Shown: piece after piece, positions 45,984 to 59,309 of the stretch | How positions within the stretch are numbered: the first letter of the stretch is position 1 | How the letters are laid out: each line of letters begins with the position of its first letter | NCBI RefSeq assembly: GCF_000516985.1 | Contig: NW_006917102.1 | Location: 1,148,643-1,212,642 of the forward strand | Length of the DNA stretch: 64,000 nt | Reading direction: 5' to 3' | Origin: Pestalotiopsis fici W106-1 | Taxonomy: Eukaryota; Ascomycota; Sordariomycetes; Amphisphaeriales; Sporocadaceae | Made by a program: the position numbers and the translations under genes | The notes under the pieces: model-generated | What the model was told of the DNA's origin: nothing | Databases searched by the model: none | Seen by the model: only the letters and a program-made list of their open reading frames with translations

Positions 45984-47019
45984 TCAGAAAGGCAAACCCG
46001 CATATGGGGCGACGCTGACAGTAGTCGGCATTGCATAAGTGAGTGTACTGAAAGTTATGGGCATAATGGCCGACGTGAGCGACAAATCTGAGATTTGTCG
46101 TGGCTCTACATGGCCATGATCAATATCAATACCGCCAGGACCGGCAAAGCCGCCGCTGTGCCCAGGTACGGCGTCAATGAACACATTGTCCGTCTGAAGG
46201 GCCGGGAGACGATCCGGGTGTTCGTCGCGAGCCTGGACGCTGGTCGTAGTGGTGGACGTGGGCGTGGCAGTGACGGTGACGGTCACGAATGCCCTGGGGG
46301 CAATGTGAGCAGGTATCGCAATGTTGATGCTTTGAGTCTGGTCGGCGCCAGCAGTGTGGTTGGTGGCCACCTCAACCAGTGGGCCGTCGCCTTGAACCAC
46401 TCTACGCCGGAGGAACGACTCCGGGATTGGGCGACTGTTGAGACAGCCAGTGAAGCATACGACGGTCTCATTTGAAGCTGAAGTAGATACATGTTAGTCC
46501 AAGTGTTGTAGAATCAGAATTGATGAAAAAGAAGGGGGAAAAGGCCCAATTCTTTTTCAACTTACCGGGAAATGTGACGTTGCCAGCCGGCACGCACTTG
46601 GACTTGCAAGATCGACAGGCCTCAACACTGGCTTTGATTCTTTCCTCGGGAAAAGATTTTGCAAGAATGTTTTCCTGAGTGCGGCGGCCTTCGTTGGTAG
46701 AAAAGGTTGCAAACATGTTGGGCGGGCCGCCGGGCATGCCGGGCAGTTGATCATTCGGGCCTATGATGCCCGCCTCTCTAGCCTTGTCCGTCAACTCTTT
46801 GACTTCCTTGTCATCCTTTGCTATCCGCTGGTGTTCACCGTAGAGCAGCAGGCCTGTGGCAATGAGGGGTTCGAGCCAAAAGGCCAATATATAGGCGGGC
46901 TTTTCCATGAAGGTGAAGTACTCGATAATGCCTAGCACTTCGGGCACTCCTCCGGCAAAACCGATGAACTCCATGCACTCCAAGAACATACGAGACAGAC
47001 CAGCCATAATACCAGCCAT
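45984..47019 (-). CDS. Unrecognised membrane protein with Cys-rich loop
   Basis: The model is complement(join(45984..46477,46566..47019)), 315 aa; the intron is GTAAGT...TTCAG and joins TFP to ASNETVVCF. The N-terminus has helices around MFLECMEFIGFAGGVPEVLG and AYILAFWLEPLIATGLLLYG. A charged stretch (EHQRIAKDDKEVKELTDKAR) and a Gly/Pro loop follow. Then a cysteine group CRSCKSKCVPAG continues across the splice into CFTGCLNS. The second half is Thr/Val-rich (FVTVTVTATPTSTTTTSV), like a wall-exposed stalk, and the last 35 residues are moderately hydrophobic. A surface protein is likely, but topology is not certain. Confidence 0.68.
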
Positions 47020-49620
47020 GTTGACAAGTTTGTGCTGATAATCAGTCTATGTGAAATTGCAGAGGGGTGGACAGGACCTTTGTTAGCTTGACGGCTTTGG
47101 TTATGGTTGATTGTGAAGCGCGATGGGGACAAGAATGGGGAAAGATGCTGAGAAGTATGAGGACAGTGAGAGAAGAGTAGATGAGGTGGCAGAATCCAGA
47201 TTCTTATACCAATTTTCCTGCCTGAAAGTTATTGAGGCACTGTTCTGGTGACATTTTTGCCTTTTCATTTTCTTCCGCACCCGTTGGGCCGATGTAACAA
47301 AACCTTGTGTCCTTTCTCCGAAAGAGAGCATATCACAAGGCTGGACGAATCAGTGGTGGGCCTATTTTGAGGCGGCAACAAAATTTGAAATGGCCTGCAA
47401 GGTGAATGCATTCATATATCGCTTGTTCCATTGGGTACACGGCACTGGGCGGACACGAGACCAGCTAGATGCAACGTATTGGCTCTTTACACTTACATAA
47501 TCATCGCCTTCTTCCGACGGACGAGCTTTTGAAGCAGTCGCTACCTTGATGTCGATGTAACAGATTTTTGCGGCAACCGTAAGAACCTACTTCTGATTTG
47601 TAGAATAGGGTTCTGGGATTTCGCGGTTCGCCGACAGTCACTGTGTTAATGTTTAAGCTACATATAACAAATGGTTCAATCCACGAACGAATCCCACCTG
47701 CAAATTCATGACACGGAGAAACCGCGGATCGAGAACACAATACCAAGGGATACCGTTGAATGGCCAAAGAGGCTCTCTATGCACCAGCCGCTTTGGTAGC
47801 AATGATTCAAGTACAATACTTTTGCGTTATGGACAACTAGGGGGCCTCTAAATTACCACGACTAGATGCATGAGTAGTATAATATATCACTGATGCATGG
47901 GGACTCGAGGTCATTTACACTGACCAGTGGTGTACCTGATAAATCCACAAGGTCATTTGTTGTCGGTTGTTTTTAACGAAAACAGTCCTCGCTAGATGAT
48001 ACTTTTGCATGCCTTGACAGGCTCGTTTAGTTCAAATATCAACGCATGGTTGCCATTTTCACCATCCGCATCAATAATAATGGGTGGTAGCACACCACAG
48101 TCCCGAGCCCTAGACAATCATTAAAGAGATTTCGGACGACCAGTAGCTATTCGGTGATTATGGTTTTGTGGCTTAGGTAGAGCTCCTTGCACTGGGGGCA
48201 CCGCGTGACGCAAGTTCGATATATGGTTTTGTAGCTTCCGGAGGGGATTAGAGGCTTCTTTTGTACGTACACGCTTTCTCCAGTTTGTTTCTTGTCGGTG
48301 GTGAAGAAGTTGGTGATTTCCAATTCTATATTACGATAGTTTTGAAAGTCATTATGTAAATCCAGCAATCCGACAGACCGAGCCCCGTTTCACAGGCGCA
48401 AAACAAGCCTCCCATTTCTAGTAATTTATGCCGATTCACGATGGAGCATAAATCTCAAGAGACTTGGCAACTTCCGGGTGAATTGATGGCCAGGCCGAGA
48501 TGTACGAGTTGGAAAGGGAATAGTAGCGGTTCGGGCTGGGCAATAGGGAATATATTTGCATACTCGGCTCCACCAAAAAAGGCACATGGTCTAGAACCTC
48601 GATGGTATCCAACAAGCCAAGCCAATGGTAGCAGCATTCTACAGGTAAAGCCCCACACTAACCTAGCGGCGATCTTGTACGAAACCGGTGCCGTCTTAGG
48701 ACAGGGTCTGTCCCTTGTTGGCATTAAACACATGTTGGTATACAATCAAGGTCTGAGGGCATTTGAGCACTATGAGGCGGCTCCTCTCTCTGTCTCTCTC
48801 TGTAAGGGCAGAAGATGCCCGTGTAGCTTCTCTGAGTTGCAAGACCTTTACACAAAAAGTCCCGTCATCTAGCTGCCGTGAGCTATATGGTGCACCCAGA
48901 ACAGGATGCGTGCATCGACAATCATAGGAAAAAAGAAGCAAAGACGTGGCTGCATCTGTCATTTTTGATTTCTGATTGGACCTGGCGCTCGATGATCTTG
49001 ACAGCTCTCGGTCAATGCGCCCGTGGCGTGTCTCTCCTTCCGCCCATGAGCCGGAAAGCCGATCCCCAGAGGGCGTTTGAGAAACGACCTCACTCTGGAT
49101 TTTTCCCCAGTCAATTCCATCTTGGCCCCATGGACTTCTTACTCCTATGCTTCTGCTATTCGACCCTTGCACCTTGGTCGTCTCAAGAACCATCGCAAAG
49201 TCTCTCGGCGTCTTGGTATAATACATTTATAAGTCGTGGAAGGTACCTGCTCGAATTTCCGAGGGGATCATCAGGCCGGACCTCTCAGCAACAACAAAGA
49301 TTCAAAGATATTCTCTATTAATTTCGACTTGTCAACCAAAATCACCTTTTCATCCTCAAGAGACTGCCACTAGTTTTCCAACTACATAATTTGTACAACC
49401 CGGCCAGTCGAAGCCACATCTACACAGTAGATCGATCCCCACCAGACAAGCTTTCTTTCCCACCTCCACTCTCACCTCCCCCAGGACCGGCGCCTGTTCT
49501 TAATTAGGAATCTACAGTTCGACAACCCTGCCTACCTAGTAGACACTTCCTATCTACCTTTTTTCACCGTCTCTGTTCGAACCTCACACCTTTTGCGACC
49601 TTTCCTTCACTTGGAAAACG
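47020..49620. other. Mostly gene-free interval
   Basis: About 2.6 kb. Apart from the small candidate at 48147-48421, only short frames are seen. The right end is the leader of the Ctr gene, with TATAATAC at about 49216. Confidence 0.4.
48147..48421 (-). CDS. Possible small Cys-containing protein
   Basis: Tentative two-exon model with the ATG near 48421 (MGGLFCACETG), a GTCTGT donor and an AATATAG acceptor. The second exon reads LEITNFFTTDKKQTGESVYV to CPQCKELYLSHKTIITE then TAG. The second exon has protein-like composition and a CPQC pair; the donor is weak. I do not recognise it. Confidence 0.28.
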
Positions 49621-50309
49621 ATGGCACCTCACGAGACGGGCACGACCATGGCCGCCACGGATATGGACATGGACATGGACATGTCGGGAACCTCTTCATC
49701 GTCGTCGAGCATGATGACCATGATGGCCGTCTTTTCCAACTCCATGGACACGCCGCTGTACTCGACGGGCTGGACGCCGGGCAGCACGGGCGAGTACGCG
49801 GCGACGTGCATCTTCCTCATCGTCCTGGGCGGCATCCTGCGCGGGCTGCTGGCCGCCAAGTCGCTGCAGGAGGCGCGCTGGCTGGACCGCGAGCTCGACC
49901 GCCGCTACGTGGCCGTCAAGGGCAAGCTCCCCGCCGCCGAGCAGATATCCCGCGACAGCCTGGCCAAGCGCATGACCATGACGCTGTCCGAGAACGGCGC
50001 CGAGGAGGATGTCATGGTGGTCCGGCGCCAGGGTGTCCCGACTCGTCCTTGGAGGTTATCTGTTGATCCCGTACGCGCCGTGATCGATACTGTTATTGCT
50101 GGAGTTGGTTATCTTCTGTGAGTTTGTCCTCTTTTCCCTTTGAGTTTGCCGAATTATATCTTGATCCAAGTACAAGACTGACTCGGAAATTTGCAAATAG
50201 CATGTTGGCTGTTATGACCATGAATGTCGGCTACTTCCTCTCTGTTCTTGGCGGTGTTTTCGTGGGCAGTTTGCTCGTCGGCCGCTACACAATTGCAGCA
50301 GAGCACTAG
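49621..50309 (+). CDS. Ctr-family copper transporter
   Basis: Membrane Cu(I) permease. The model is join(49621..50117,50201..50309), 201 aa; donor GTGAGT, acceptor AATAG, phase intact at YLLMLAVMT. The N-terminus is Met-rich (MDMDMDMSG then SSSSSSMMTMM), the outer copper-collecting part. TM1 is around residues 58-78 (AATCIFLIVLGGILRGLL). A long cytoplasmic loop follows, then TM2 with the MxxxM signature (MTMNVGYF) and TM3 with GxxxG (GGVFVGSLLVG). Size and plan match Ctr2/Ctr3-type fungal transporters. The Met-codon repeat is encoded by an ATGGAC microsatellite. Either plasma membrane or vacuole is possible; the sequence does not decide. Confidence 0.92.
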
Positions 50310-53300
50310 ATGCTAGAATTCAAAGCCATTAGGGATATTCAAATTCTTTTCCTTCCTACGATATTCACCATTACAACCACCTACGACGATGATGACGGAA
50401 CTACTCCTACAGGGCCAAGGCATTTCACGAAGAATCACGATAAAATGGCAACATGGCAGCGTCGGAACAGGGTCTATTTTTGAAGAGAAATATGCATTCA
50501 TGAGGGAAAGCAAGGGTATGGGATCATCTCAAGCGATAGCGTTTACAATAAGGCGTTTTGGTGTTTTGGTCAAGACAATATCTTCAGTCCTGCTGCTGCA
50601 ACATGTCGTTTTCCTTGATGGAGACATTGGTGTATTTGACCTTGTATCGGATGCACCCTTTCATGACTATTCCAGAGCAACTCGACAGTCTCTCTTGGGC
50701 ATTTTTTTTTTTTTTTTACTCCAGCACCCAGCGCACAAGACCTTTTTGATTTCCTCGTTGAAAAGCGCTGTCCTCGGATTACCCTCGTTCTCTTGTGTTG
50801 CTTGTTCACTTACACGCGCCGCATTTCATGTCCAAAGTGTCCTAGTACAAGCGCCAATGAACCTTCTCAAACGCACTCAAACATGCTCAGACTTGCTTGA
50901 TATGGTCTAGCGAGGCTTTTTGGCTTGACTGGACGGCTGGCCGCTCGGCTTGCAAAGCTTCAAGCTGCTTTTGCTCTTGCTCCGCCTTACATAACAATTG
51001 TCCTCGGCCAGGAATCTGGCGAGAGAAGGGCACGTCCCTGTCAGAGGGGTCCAGGGGAGGAGAGGTGAGAACTTTCATTCATTTTCCCCACCAGCCACTC
51101 TCAGAAATCAAAGGCGACCTGTCAAGCCACTCTGATGGCTCCACCCTTTGCCCAGAGGGAAAATGCCACAGATTTCCCCCCCTCTCAAGCCTCTTTGTGA
51201 GCGTACGTCCAGAACGGCGCGTCTCGCGGGGTTCCGACAATAGTCCCTCCGATGTTCATGCAAGTGGGAGGGTAATGTACGGACTCTACGGACGGAGTAC
51301 GGAACTCAAAATTACCGTTGCCCGTAGACTTCTCCGGTGATGTATGTGTGTGTGTGTTTGTCATAGGCTATATATTCAGCTCCAAGGACTCCCAATTGCG
51401 ACAAGTGGGAAAAAAAAGAATCTTTTCGGCATTACTGATAGATTTTTTTTTTTTTTTTTTTTTTTTTTCATTTCCCTTGTTGGGTATCTGTTTGTCAGCC
51501 CTTTTACGGTTTGTTTCTTACACACTTTCAACTTTCGTCTCTTTGCGCGCGCCGCCATTCCGCATCAGCCTAGCTCATTGCCTTTCCTGGAGAATCAGAA
51601 AAGAAGTGGTCTCATTTTTCATATTTTATGTTGCGCCTATTCCCTACATAGTCATCCGCTTTCCCCTTCTTCTTTTGGGACGGGAGAGGGGATCCAAAGA
51701 ATCCACCTGCATGAATTGCACTTGGACCGAAAAGAATAAGAACAGCAAGCCTGGATTGCCGGGCATCCCGTGCAATGCCCAGCGCTCTCCCTCTGCGTTG
51801 TTACGCATACTGTTAGTGGTCTAGTCAACTGGAGCCTCCCTTTTGCCCGTTTCTTATTATGTATTGCATTTGTATTTTGTAGGGCTGTCGTGTTTCGTCA
51901 TCAACGTCGAATCGGGAAAGGAGCCTTTTGGTTTTTTTTCTCTCTCTCACTCTTGTACAAATGAGTAAAGAAGACCTTTTACCCCTTCCCACCCTCCTTT
52001 TCCTCAATTCCACCCCTCTCCTCTTCAACCTTTGTTTTTCCATGTTTACTTTCAACCACTTTTGACCGTACTGCAACCACATTCCGACATCGCCATTTTA
52101 ATATCCCGCCCAGCCTGTCGCAATTTGTGGCTTGGGCTATTAGGCGCACTCAAATTGGGACATGAAATGTAATCTGCGAGGTGGAGGGAGAAATGAGAAA
52201 AAGAAAGAAAGAGTGAAATGGAGGGGTTCTGCAAGTTCTCGGTTGCGGCGAGGATCAAAATACAAGAGCATTAGGGGTACGGCACGTCTCGACGACACTG
52301 CACATGGGGCAAAGGACAACAAAAACTGGCCGAATCGACACTCTCGACTCTTTTCGAATCTCTACCCGTCTGAGTAATCCGGCAAACACAATCCCGTGCG
52401 GTCCTGAAGCCCTGGGAAGTACTGGCTGCCATCATTGCCGAACCTGGGTATCGTTCCACAGGATCAGGTGATGGCATCAAGACGACTTGGTTGGACCAAG
52501 GCTGGCACACCTGGGAATGACTCGCCAAACGTTTCAACCAAAAGGCCCTTGTGGTCCATCCCAGCAAAGCCTGTCTCTCCAGGTTGATCGAGGAGCATGA
52601 CAAATCTGAAGCTACAACACACAATTTGTTGCGGGAAGTAAAACAGTATACAGAAGATCACGAATTGATATCACCAAAGGTAAGTGGTGATGGGTGGATG
52701 TATTGCTTATCATTTTGTTGTCCTATATCAAGGTAGGAATGCGCCGTCTTGGACCCCAATCGACCTGCGGTGAAGCTGGCCTCTCTAACCGCCAAACCCT
52801 TTTGTGGCTTCCACCAGCCAGCCAAGTGTCACGCCTCTCCATCTCATAACGGTATATGTGCAAGATCATAACAGGTAATGGAAGGACGTATCACAAACAC
52901 ACCAGTCGCTGATTCATGCCGAAGACGTACGCCCAGAGGATTCATTGCAGCCTATCTCAGGTGCTTCGAATAAAAAGGGAAACGTTTTCGCGCACAGGAC
53001 GCTGGTGACCAGTGAGGCATCTCGTCGCAGGGAACATTGGAAATACGTGCCGCAAAATGTGTCTGGCAGAAATCAAGTTTACTGCTACAAATTTTGGACT
53101 CGCGAAGATCCGAATATGGCCGCTTGAGATAAGTCTCGAGAGGTGTCCGAGACTTTCACAAGCAGGGCCTTTTCCGAAGAAAGTCAATCCTCGTGTAGAG
53201 ACCAGCCTGACAACGCTTCGGCTGCCAGCATTCTGGTCCTTATCCAGGAGAATAGGGAGAATCGAGAGTTGTCGATTTCAGGGAGGATGCGATTGCTGAG

Positions 53301-53628
53301 AATGCAAACGCAACTGTTCCTCGATAACCGGCGTGTGATTAGTAGTGTTGCATGTCGAATAAGTCATCAAACATAAAGACTTGTCCGTGGTATATGCCAT
53401 GAAAGTAGTCGTGAAAGGGTGGAAACAAGGTGCAATGAGAGACTCGCGAAAGAGGGGGAAAAATGAAAATCCGGAACGGGCATCAACGCCAGAACCACAA
53501 TGCTTGATATTATGACTGTTGATGTGCTTTAAATTGGAGGTGACTGAAAAGGAAACCTCATAAATGCATTCAAGAAGGGGTATCGTATCAGGGCGTATGA
53601 ACAGGGGCCAGTCAAAAGTTCTCTGATC
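50310..53628. other. Gene-poor interval with exon-like pieces
   Basis: T-rich tracts at 50703-50719 and 51446-51468, a TG microsatellite at 51345-51357. A plus-strand piece (52374-52679) is protein-like, ends exactly at a GTAAGT donor, and is cut by one in-frame TGA at 52518. Another run in 52877-53376 has a TGA at 53125. No complete gene can be built. Confidence 0.35.
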
Positions 53629-54611
53629 CTAAGACTGGTGTGATGCGTGAGATGGCATGCCCTGCTGAGGTGGCATGGCGTACTGCGACCCCTGTTGTCG
53701 CTGGACATAATTCTGGTATGCCATAGCCTGCTGAGCATCCATGGGAACGTTTGGAATTCCGTAGTTGCCAGGCATGTGAGCTGGTGGCATACCCGGTCGA
53801 TTGGACTGAGGTGGGAGGTGAACATTGGAGGGCTCCTCCGGCGATTCTACCTGGTTGGAATCGTCGACGTCGCCATTCTGCGACGGCTCCGGCGCGTTCA
53901 AGCAAGCCTGTGCAAACGGTGTGAGCTACTGTCCGAGGTTTTGATGGGAATGGGGGTATGGGCCAGAATACATACCTGGATAAGGTTCTTGCCCTCGGCT
54001 TTCGTGACCAGAGGCTGCAGCTTGGGAGTAGTGAAGGTATAGACCAGACCAGTTTCAGATACAACAAGCAAGAGAACTTGGGTGCCGGTGAGAACAGATA
54101 ATTCATAGGCCTATAGAGCGACGAGTTGTTAGCGTGATTTTTCACATAGACTCGCGCTCAACACCGAGTCGAATCATGGTGACGCGTCCGAGCTGCATCG
54201 GATAAAGCAACAATGAACTCAAAAATTTCAACGAGGTTAAAAAAAAAGGTTGAGGGCGAAAGACTGCGAAGGAGTGACACAGGGTGCCCATGCCAGAACG
54301 CGATGAGAAAGTCGCGACACGAACAGGGAACTGGCTCGAGTTGAGTGGGATCTTCGTACCTTCTTCATGATACCAGCCTTTCGCTTGGAAAAGGTGATGT
54401 GACGACGCGACTTGTCGGTAATGAACTTGATCTCAATCTTGCGACGCTCGCGTCCACCCTTCTCGTCATCGTCGTCGTCGTCCTCGGCAATGCTGCCGCG
54501 AGGTCGCTTTACACCACGGCTCTCAGCACCGCTGTTGCCATTGCCGACGGCGTGAGAGTCGTCGAGGTCGCCGGCGGCGGATTGGTCGTGTTGGTCGGTG
54601 ATGTCGGCCAT
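53629..54611 (-). CDS. mcm1: MADS-box transcription factor, MCM1/SRF type
   Basis: Nuclear DNA-binding cofactor in mating, cell-cycle and development. The model is complement(join(53629..53907,53976..54110,54360..54611)), 221 aa; all three exons are whole codons (84, 45, 93) and introns are GTACGA/TATAG and GTATGT/CACAG. The acidic N-terminus (DDDDDDEKGG) leads into the MADS box, from about residue 55: RRKIEIKFITDKSRRHITFS, then KRKAGIMKKAYELSVLTGTQ. It is followed by the SAM-like extension VYTFTTPKLQPLVTKAEGKN LIQACLNAPE. A Gln/Pro/Met-rich tail follows. SRF-type basic residues are intact. Conservation is high across fungi, so the family call is safe. The upstream region is very long. Confidence 0.95.
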
Positions 54612-57600
54612 TATCTATGTTTGTGGTAGAAGGAGAGACGACGAAAGAGGATATGCGACGACGGTATCACGAAGAAAAGGCAAAAAAGGTGGTGGAGATG
54701 CTCGATTGAGTGTGGTGCCGATGACCTAGGCTCCTTCTGGCGTTGATGCGTGGAGAGGAAATTCTGTAGCAGGCTACGGGTTACTCGACTTGTCTTGTTG
54801 TAGTAGGCGGTGGCCCCAGCAAATGGCTTTGCGCTTTGCAGGAATAGGAACGCAATGTGTCAAGTCAAATGGGGAAAGACAAACTTACTGTTTTGAGTCT
54901 GGTCTGATCCTGACTTCAAGGAAGGCGCGAAAGAATCCAAATGGGATATCAAGGCGAACGGAGGGGGAGAATCGCGGCGCCTGCGTTGATTCTTATTTGC
55001 TTTGTCCAGCTGAGAAACCAGATGAACAGTAGAGAGGCCGTTAGATTTGGGATGTTGGGCTTCCTGATTAGGAATTTCGAGAGTGCAGAGGGTAGGCTTG
55101 TGCTTTTATGGGAGGGCGCGCAAACCGGTCAATGCTTTTTGGGCCTACTAGTACTTCGATACTTGACGAACCACGAGGGAGTTTGGGGGAGCTCAAGGTA
55201 TGTACCTGCTCTTGCCTGTCTGCTTTGCCTACCTGCCCTGCCTGCCTGGTTGCTTGTTTGCTTGCTTGCTTGCCTGGGTGTGTGGGCTGGCAGCAGAAAA
55301 GAAGCGCCTTTTTAGAGCTGGGAGCCCTGGACAATTCTGATGAACTTCTTTTCGAGTGCGGGCACCAGACTGATGCTGGTGCTGGTTGGCTGGCTGGCGG
55401 GCTGGTCTTTTCGGGTGGACTTGGGTGGGCTGGGTGCAAGGTTCCTATGAGGTGGTAGGTCGCTCCCCTGCCTTGGCGGAGGGTTCGCAGCGGGTCGACT
55501 ATTTTTTTTTCTTTGGTACCTGGGAAACAAAGTGGAAGATGGGCGATTTGGGCTGGTCCGTAGGGGAGGGCAAAGGTACACAAGAGTTCCAGGGGTGGGT
55601 AAGTCAAGTGGAAGAAGTGACTTGTTCTTAGTCCCTTAGCGGCCGGGGTTACTGACGACGATTGTCTTGGGGGGCACAATAATGTAGTAATCAACGTGGC
55701 TATTGGCAAGTGTTGTGATGCTAGAATTTCGTGAATTGAGTATATCGCGTGAATGTAGACAAGTCAAAGGAGTGAAAAGGGAAGGGTTGATTCCGAATGT
55801 GGACTGGGCAACAGTCTTCAATATGATCGGATGGGCGTTTTGGGAGGAGGGAGGGGGGTCTCGAGTGGGTGCTTTTCACTATCTTGCTCTTGGATCTGTG
55901 CTCTGTTTGGTACCCAGACGCAACGCTGATTCCCCAATTGAAGCTGCAGCTGGGAGTGTTGCAGATCTGCGAGGTTCAAACGGGGTCAAGGCCAACGAGC
56001 CTCGGGAACTGTCAAAAGACGTTTTTGGAGTAACGGCTTCCCCTGTAGAGAAGATCAGAATAACCAAGGACCGAAAACGATGACAGAGTGATTGATCAGG
56101 AAAGGTGAATGCGGGATGAATGAAAAGAGGATAGTAAGGTTGTAGCACACGCGCGGGCGATTAACGGCTGCCCGAATTCTTAAAAAAAAAAAAAAAATCT
56201 CAAAAAGAATTAAAAAGGGCGAAGGCGGGGGACTGGGATTTGGGGAGGGGTGGGAGACGCCAGCGGGCGCGCCCAATCCACATGCTCGATCGCTTGGTTA
56301 TTGGTAATAGCTTTTGCATTCTCTCTGCTGTTTTTGCCCATTATTAGCCCATTTTTACTCTCAGCTCCAGCTCCCGAGTCCCCCAGCTCCAGGCTTTAAT
56401 CAGCGATGGGAATCTGATGGGGGGGCCCAGACATCGACACCCCTTGTGCTGTGCCGTTGCTTCCCTCGACCTGCAGCCGGATGCGTGGAGAATTGATGCA
56501 ATACCCAGGTCATCTAATCTCTTGTGCTCTCGCTCTCTCTCTTACTCTACCTAATCTCCTGCGCTTTCTCCCTCGGTCGCTCATCAACATACAAAACTTG
56601 AATATCATAACCAGCTGCAGCAAGTCTACGGAGCAGCTTCAGCTACTGTATGCACATACAATCTGCTGTGTAGCAAGGGGAACATGGGGCGGGGGCGGGC
56701 GGACATAGCACCAGCCTATAACAGTGTTAACCTCGATGTCGGGCTTAACAAACTAGGGAAGGTGCTTCCACGGCCGAGCAGCAGCAGGCTGGGGGTATTG
56801 GGAAAATGGTACGTATCGACGACTGTGCCTCCCTTGTCACGATATGAATATACATATAGTACTGTATTTTACTGTATCATTTTGCGCAAATAGTCATCAT
56901 ATAGGTACTTGGGTCAAAAAAGGCTGAACGGGGATTGGGATTATCAAGGATGGCAATGAGTTGATGTAAGGTTGACTCAATGCGAACCATCATAATACGT
57001 AGCCACGTTGATTGCATGACCATGTTTTCACATGCATGTAAATTAGATGACGACTGCAGCAAAAACCATAACAGTCAACAAGTCTCGTTCCAAAATGGCA
57101 GCATCAAAAGTACATTCAAATGTAGGGTACAGTCTACGCCAGCATCGGTCAGGGCAGACATCATGGTGGGCAAATCTCTCGTGGGTGTAGTAGTGCATGT
57201 ACCTCTAAACCCAACCCCGTCGCCTCCTCTGCACTTGTTGCAGTGGCCGAAACACACGTCTCTAGCCTGAAGAAAAATCTGGAGCAGATTTCATCAATTC
57301 ATCAACCTGCAGCTAAAATGGCCGGGCTCCATTGTGCCCACACGGCCTCATGGCATCATCTGACCAAACAAGATAACCAAGCGACTACCTATTTCGGCCA
57401 CAACAGTATATTGTTGAGTATATTAATGCGGCGTAACTTGTGTTTATTTGTAACTCCACGTGGGAATAACGACAAAGCGTTACGAAACTTAAGATATGGT
57501 CAGTGGTCTGGGGTTCGCCTTTTTTTTTTTCTTCCAAACAAACTCAACAACTTTGAACCTCTTTTTCTTCGCTTTCCGTCTCCTACTGCTTTCTTTTGTT

Positions 57601-58495
57601 CCCCCGTTCCCGCGTCATTACAAATGAGCACCTGTGGTAGCTCGGCAGGGGGAGGGGTGGAGGAGCGGATGCCCTGTGGGCGGGGAACAGACACGGCGCG
57701 CTACATTGGCAGTGCAGCAAGTGTCGAGGACGCATCAGACTCGCCTGGGCTGGCTTTTGGCTCCCCCAGTGCTCGCCGAAATGGTGGAAGAAGAGGAAGC
57801 CGAACGAATGGGCGCTACCGGCTGAGGTCTGGCAGTAGTTTTACGCACCTTGCCTCCACTCCAAAGATATTCTAACAAGGCAGTGGATGCACCTAATGAT
57901 GGCAATAGCATCATCGATCGATGGCATGAGTTTTTTTTTTCTTTTTTTTTTTTCGGTCTACTTGCAGCTTTCAATTTTTTCTCCAGATTTTGTTTTTTAT
58001 GCATTTGAAAGTCAGTAGTCAAGCACCATGACGCTACTTTGAAGCTTCCATGACCACGGAGTCAGTGCAATGTAGGTCCCGGGCGAAGGAAAAAGGTGCA
58101 TACATTACCATCTTCAATGGGACCCATTTGGGGACATTCAAGCCAATTCCTTTAATGTCAATAACCTCCGGACCCGTCCCTCGGATCGTCCAAACTCTAT
58201 CGCCACGGATCTCCCTCCTTGCTGTCAGAGTGCTGTCAATTGTTGCTAACTTGTTTGACCGCTACGTCGAGTAATAATAAACAGCCGGAGCCTGGACTTG
58301 TCAAAAAAGTCACTGTCCAAATCACAAGCGAACCAGCAACAGTTCCAAACGTTGATTTCGTACGCCGCTTGACCCGCCACTTTATTAACGCCGGTTCCTT
58401 GGAATTAGGCACTGACTGACAGGCTAGCTGGCCACAAGCCAAGTGTGAACAATTCCACCCCAGAACGCCTCTTGCTCAAAGTCCCTACAGGAGAA

Positions 58496-58513
58496 AGAGA
58501 GAGAGAGAGAGAG
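58496..58513. repeat. (AG)n microsatellite
   Basis: Run of perfect GA dinucleotides, nine repeats or so. Confidence 0.9.
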
Positions 58514-58715
58514 TGGACCACCGGTAAGCCAGAGACTCGCAAGGTCATTCGCCCCATGATGCCGTTTGTCGGGGATGAGAGGAAAACGCCATGCATGGGT
58601 GCATAGACCAGATTATTGGGGTACCACTATGATAGGGCCGGGGGAGGGATTCATGGGCGTTCGCCACGGTGGATTCAGGCGGCGCTCAGTGCTATCTCTT
58701 GTGATCCTTACTTAC

Positions 58716-58900
58716 AAGCATCAATTGTAGCGCTGACGATGGGGCCGGCCGTGAAGCTGACCCGGCTAACCCAAGCTACCTTGCCGTGGTTATCCTTCAG
58801 AACAATGAATAGATGCTTGTTTGTATTGGGCTGATAAGTATGGACTCTGTAGATAGGAACGATTTCGGGGATTGCGATCTCAGAAGACAAGGTGGGTGAA
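58716..58900 (-). other. Exon-like fragment ending at a GTAAGT donor
   Basis: Reads HLFIVLKDNHGKVAWVSRVS then FTAGPIVSATIDAC before the donor at 58715. Protein-like but with no partner exons identified. Confidence 0.25.
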
Positions 58901-59270
58901 GTGAGAGTTCCAGGTATGTATGCACGGTAGGTACCTACCAATGTATTAGATGTAGGACGTCCCAGAGCACGGGTGTACACTTTCCTATACACACTATGCG
59001 CATGCGCACGCAAGCGTCGGCGTTTGACAAGCGGCCCCATGTACCAGCATTTGTTTGAATGTGATGGATGGACGTGAGAGTTCCTCCTGCGCGTATGGCT
59101 TCCGGCAGTGGGCTTCGCAGAAGGATCGTGCAATCAACGGTTGCGGTGCGCAGCCAAGGGGGAGGGGGGGCAAAGCACATGCATGCTGGAGGTAGGTGTG
59201 GGAACTGCAACTACTGTGCACCCTCGCAGGGATGCGTCGTGATCGGGCTTTTGTGAGCGAGGTCGAGTTC

Positions 59271-59309
59271 TACCTACCAGCTACCTACCTACCTACATTA
59301 CCTACCTAT
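59271..59309. repeat. TACC microsatellite cluster
   Basis: Imperfect CTAC/TACC tandem with an ATTACC interruption, of the same kind as dispersed copies at 150, 541, 592, 1845, 40262 and 59456. Confidence 0.8.

Noticed and set aside
50389..50910. 173-codon plus-strand frame downstream of the Ctr gene
   Set aside because: Crosses a long T tract translated as a Phe run; no domain or start context; likely 3' UTR and spacer.
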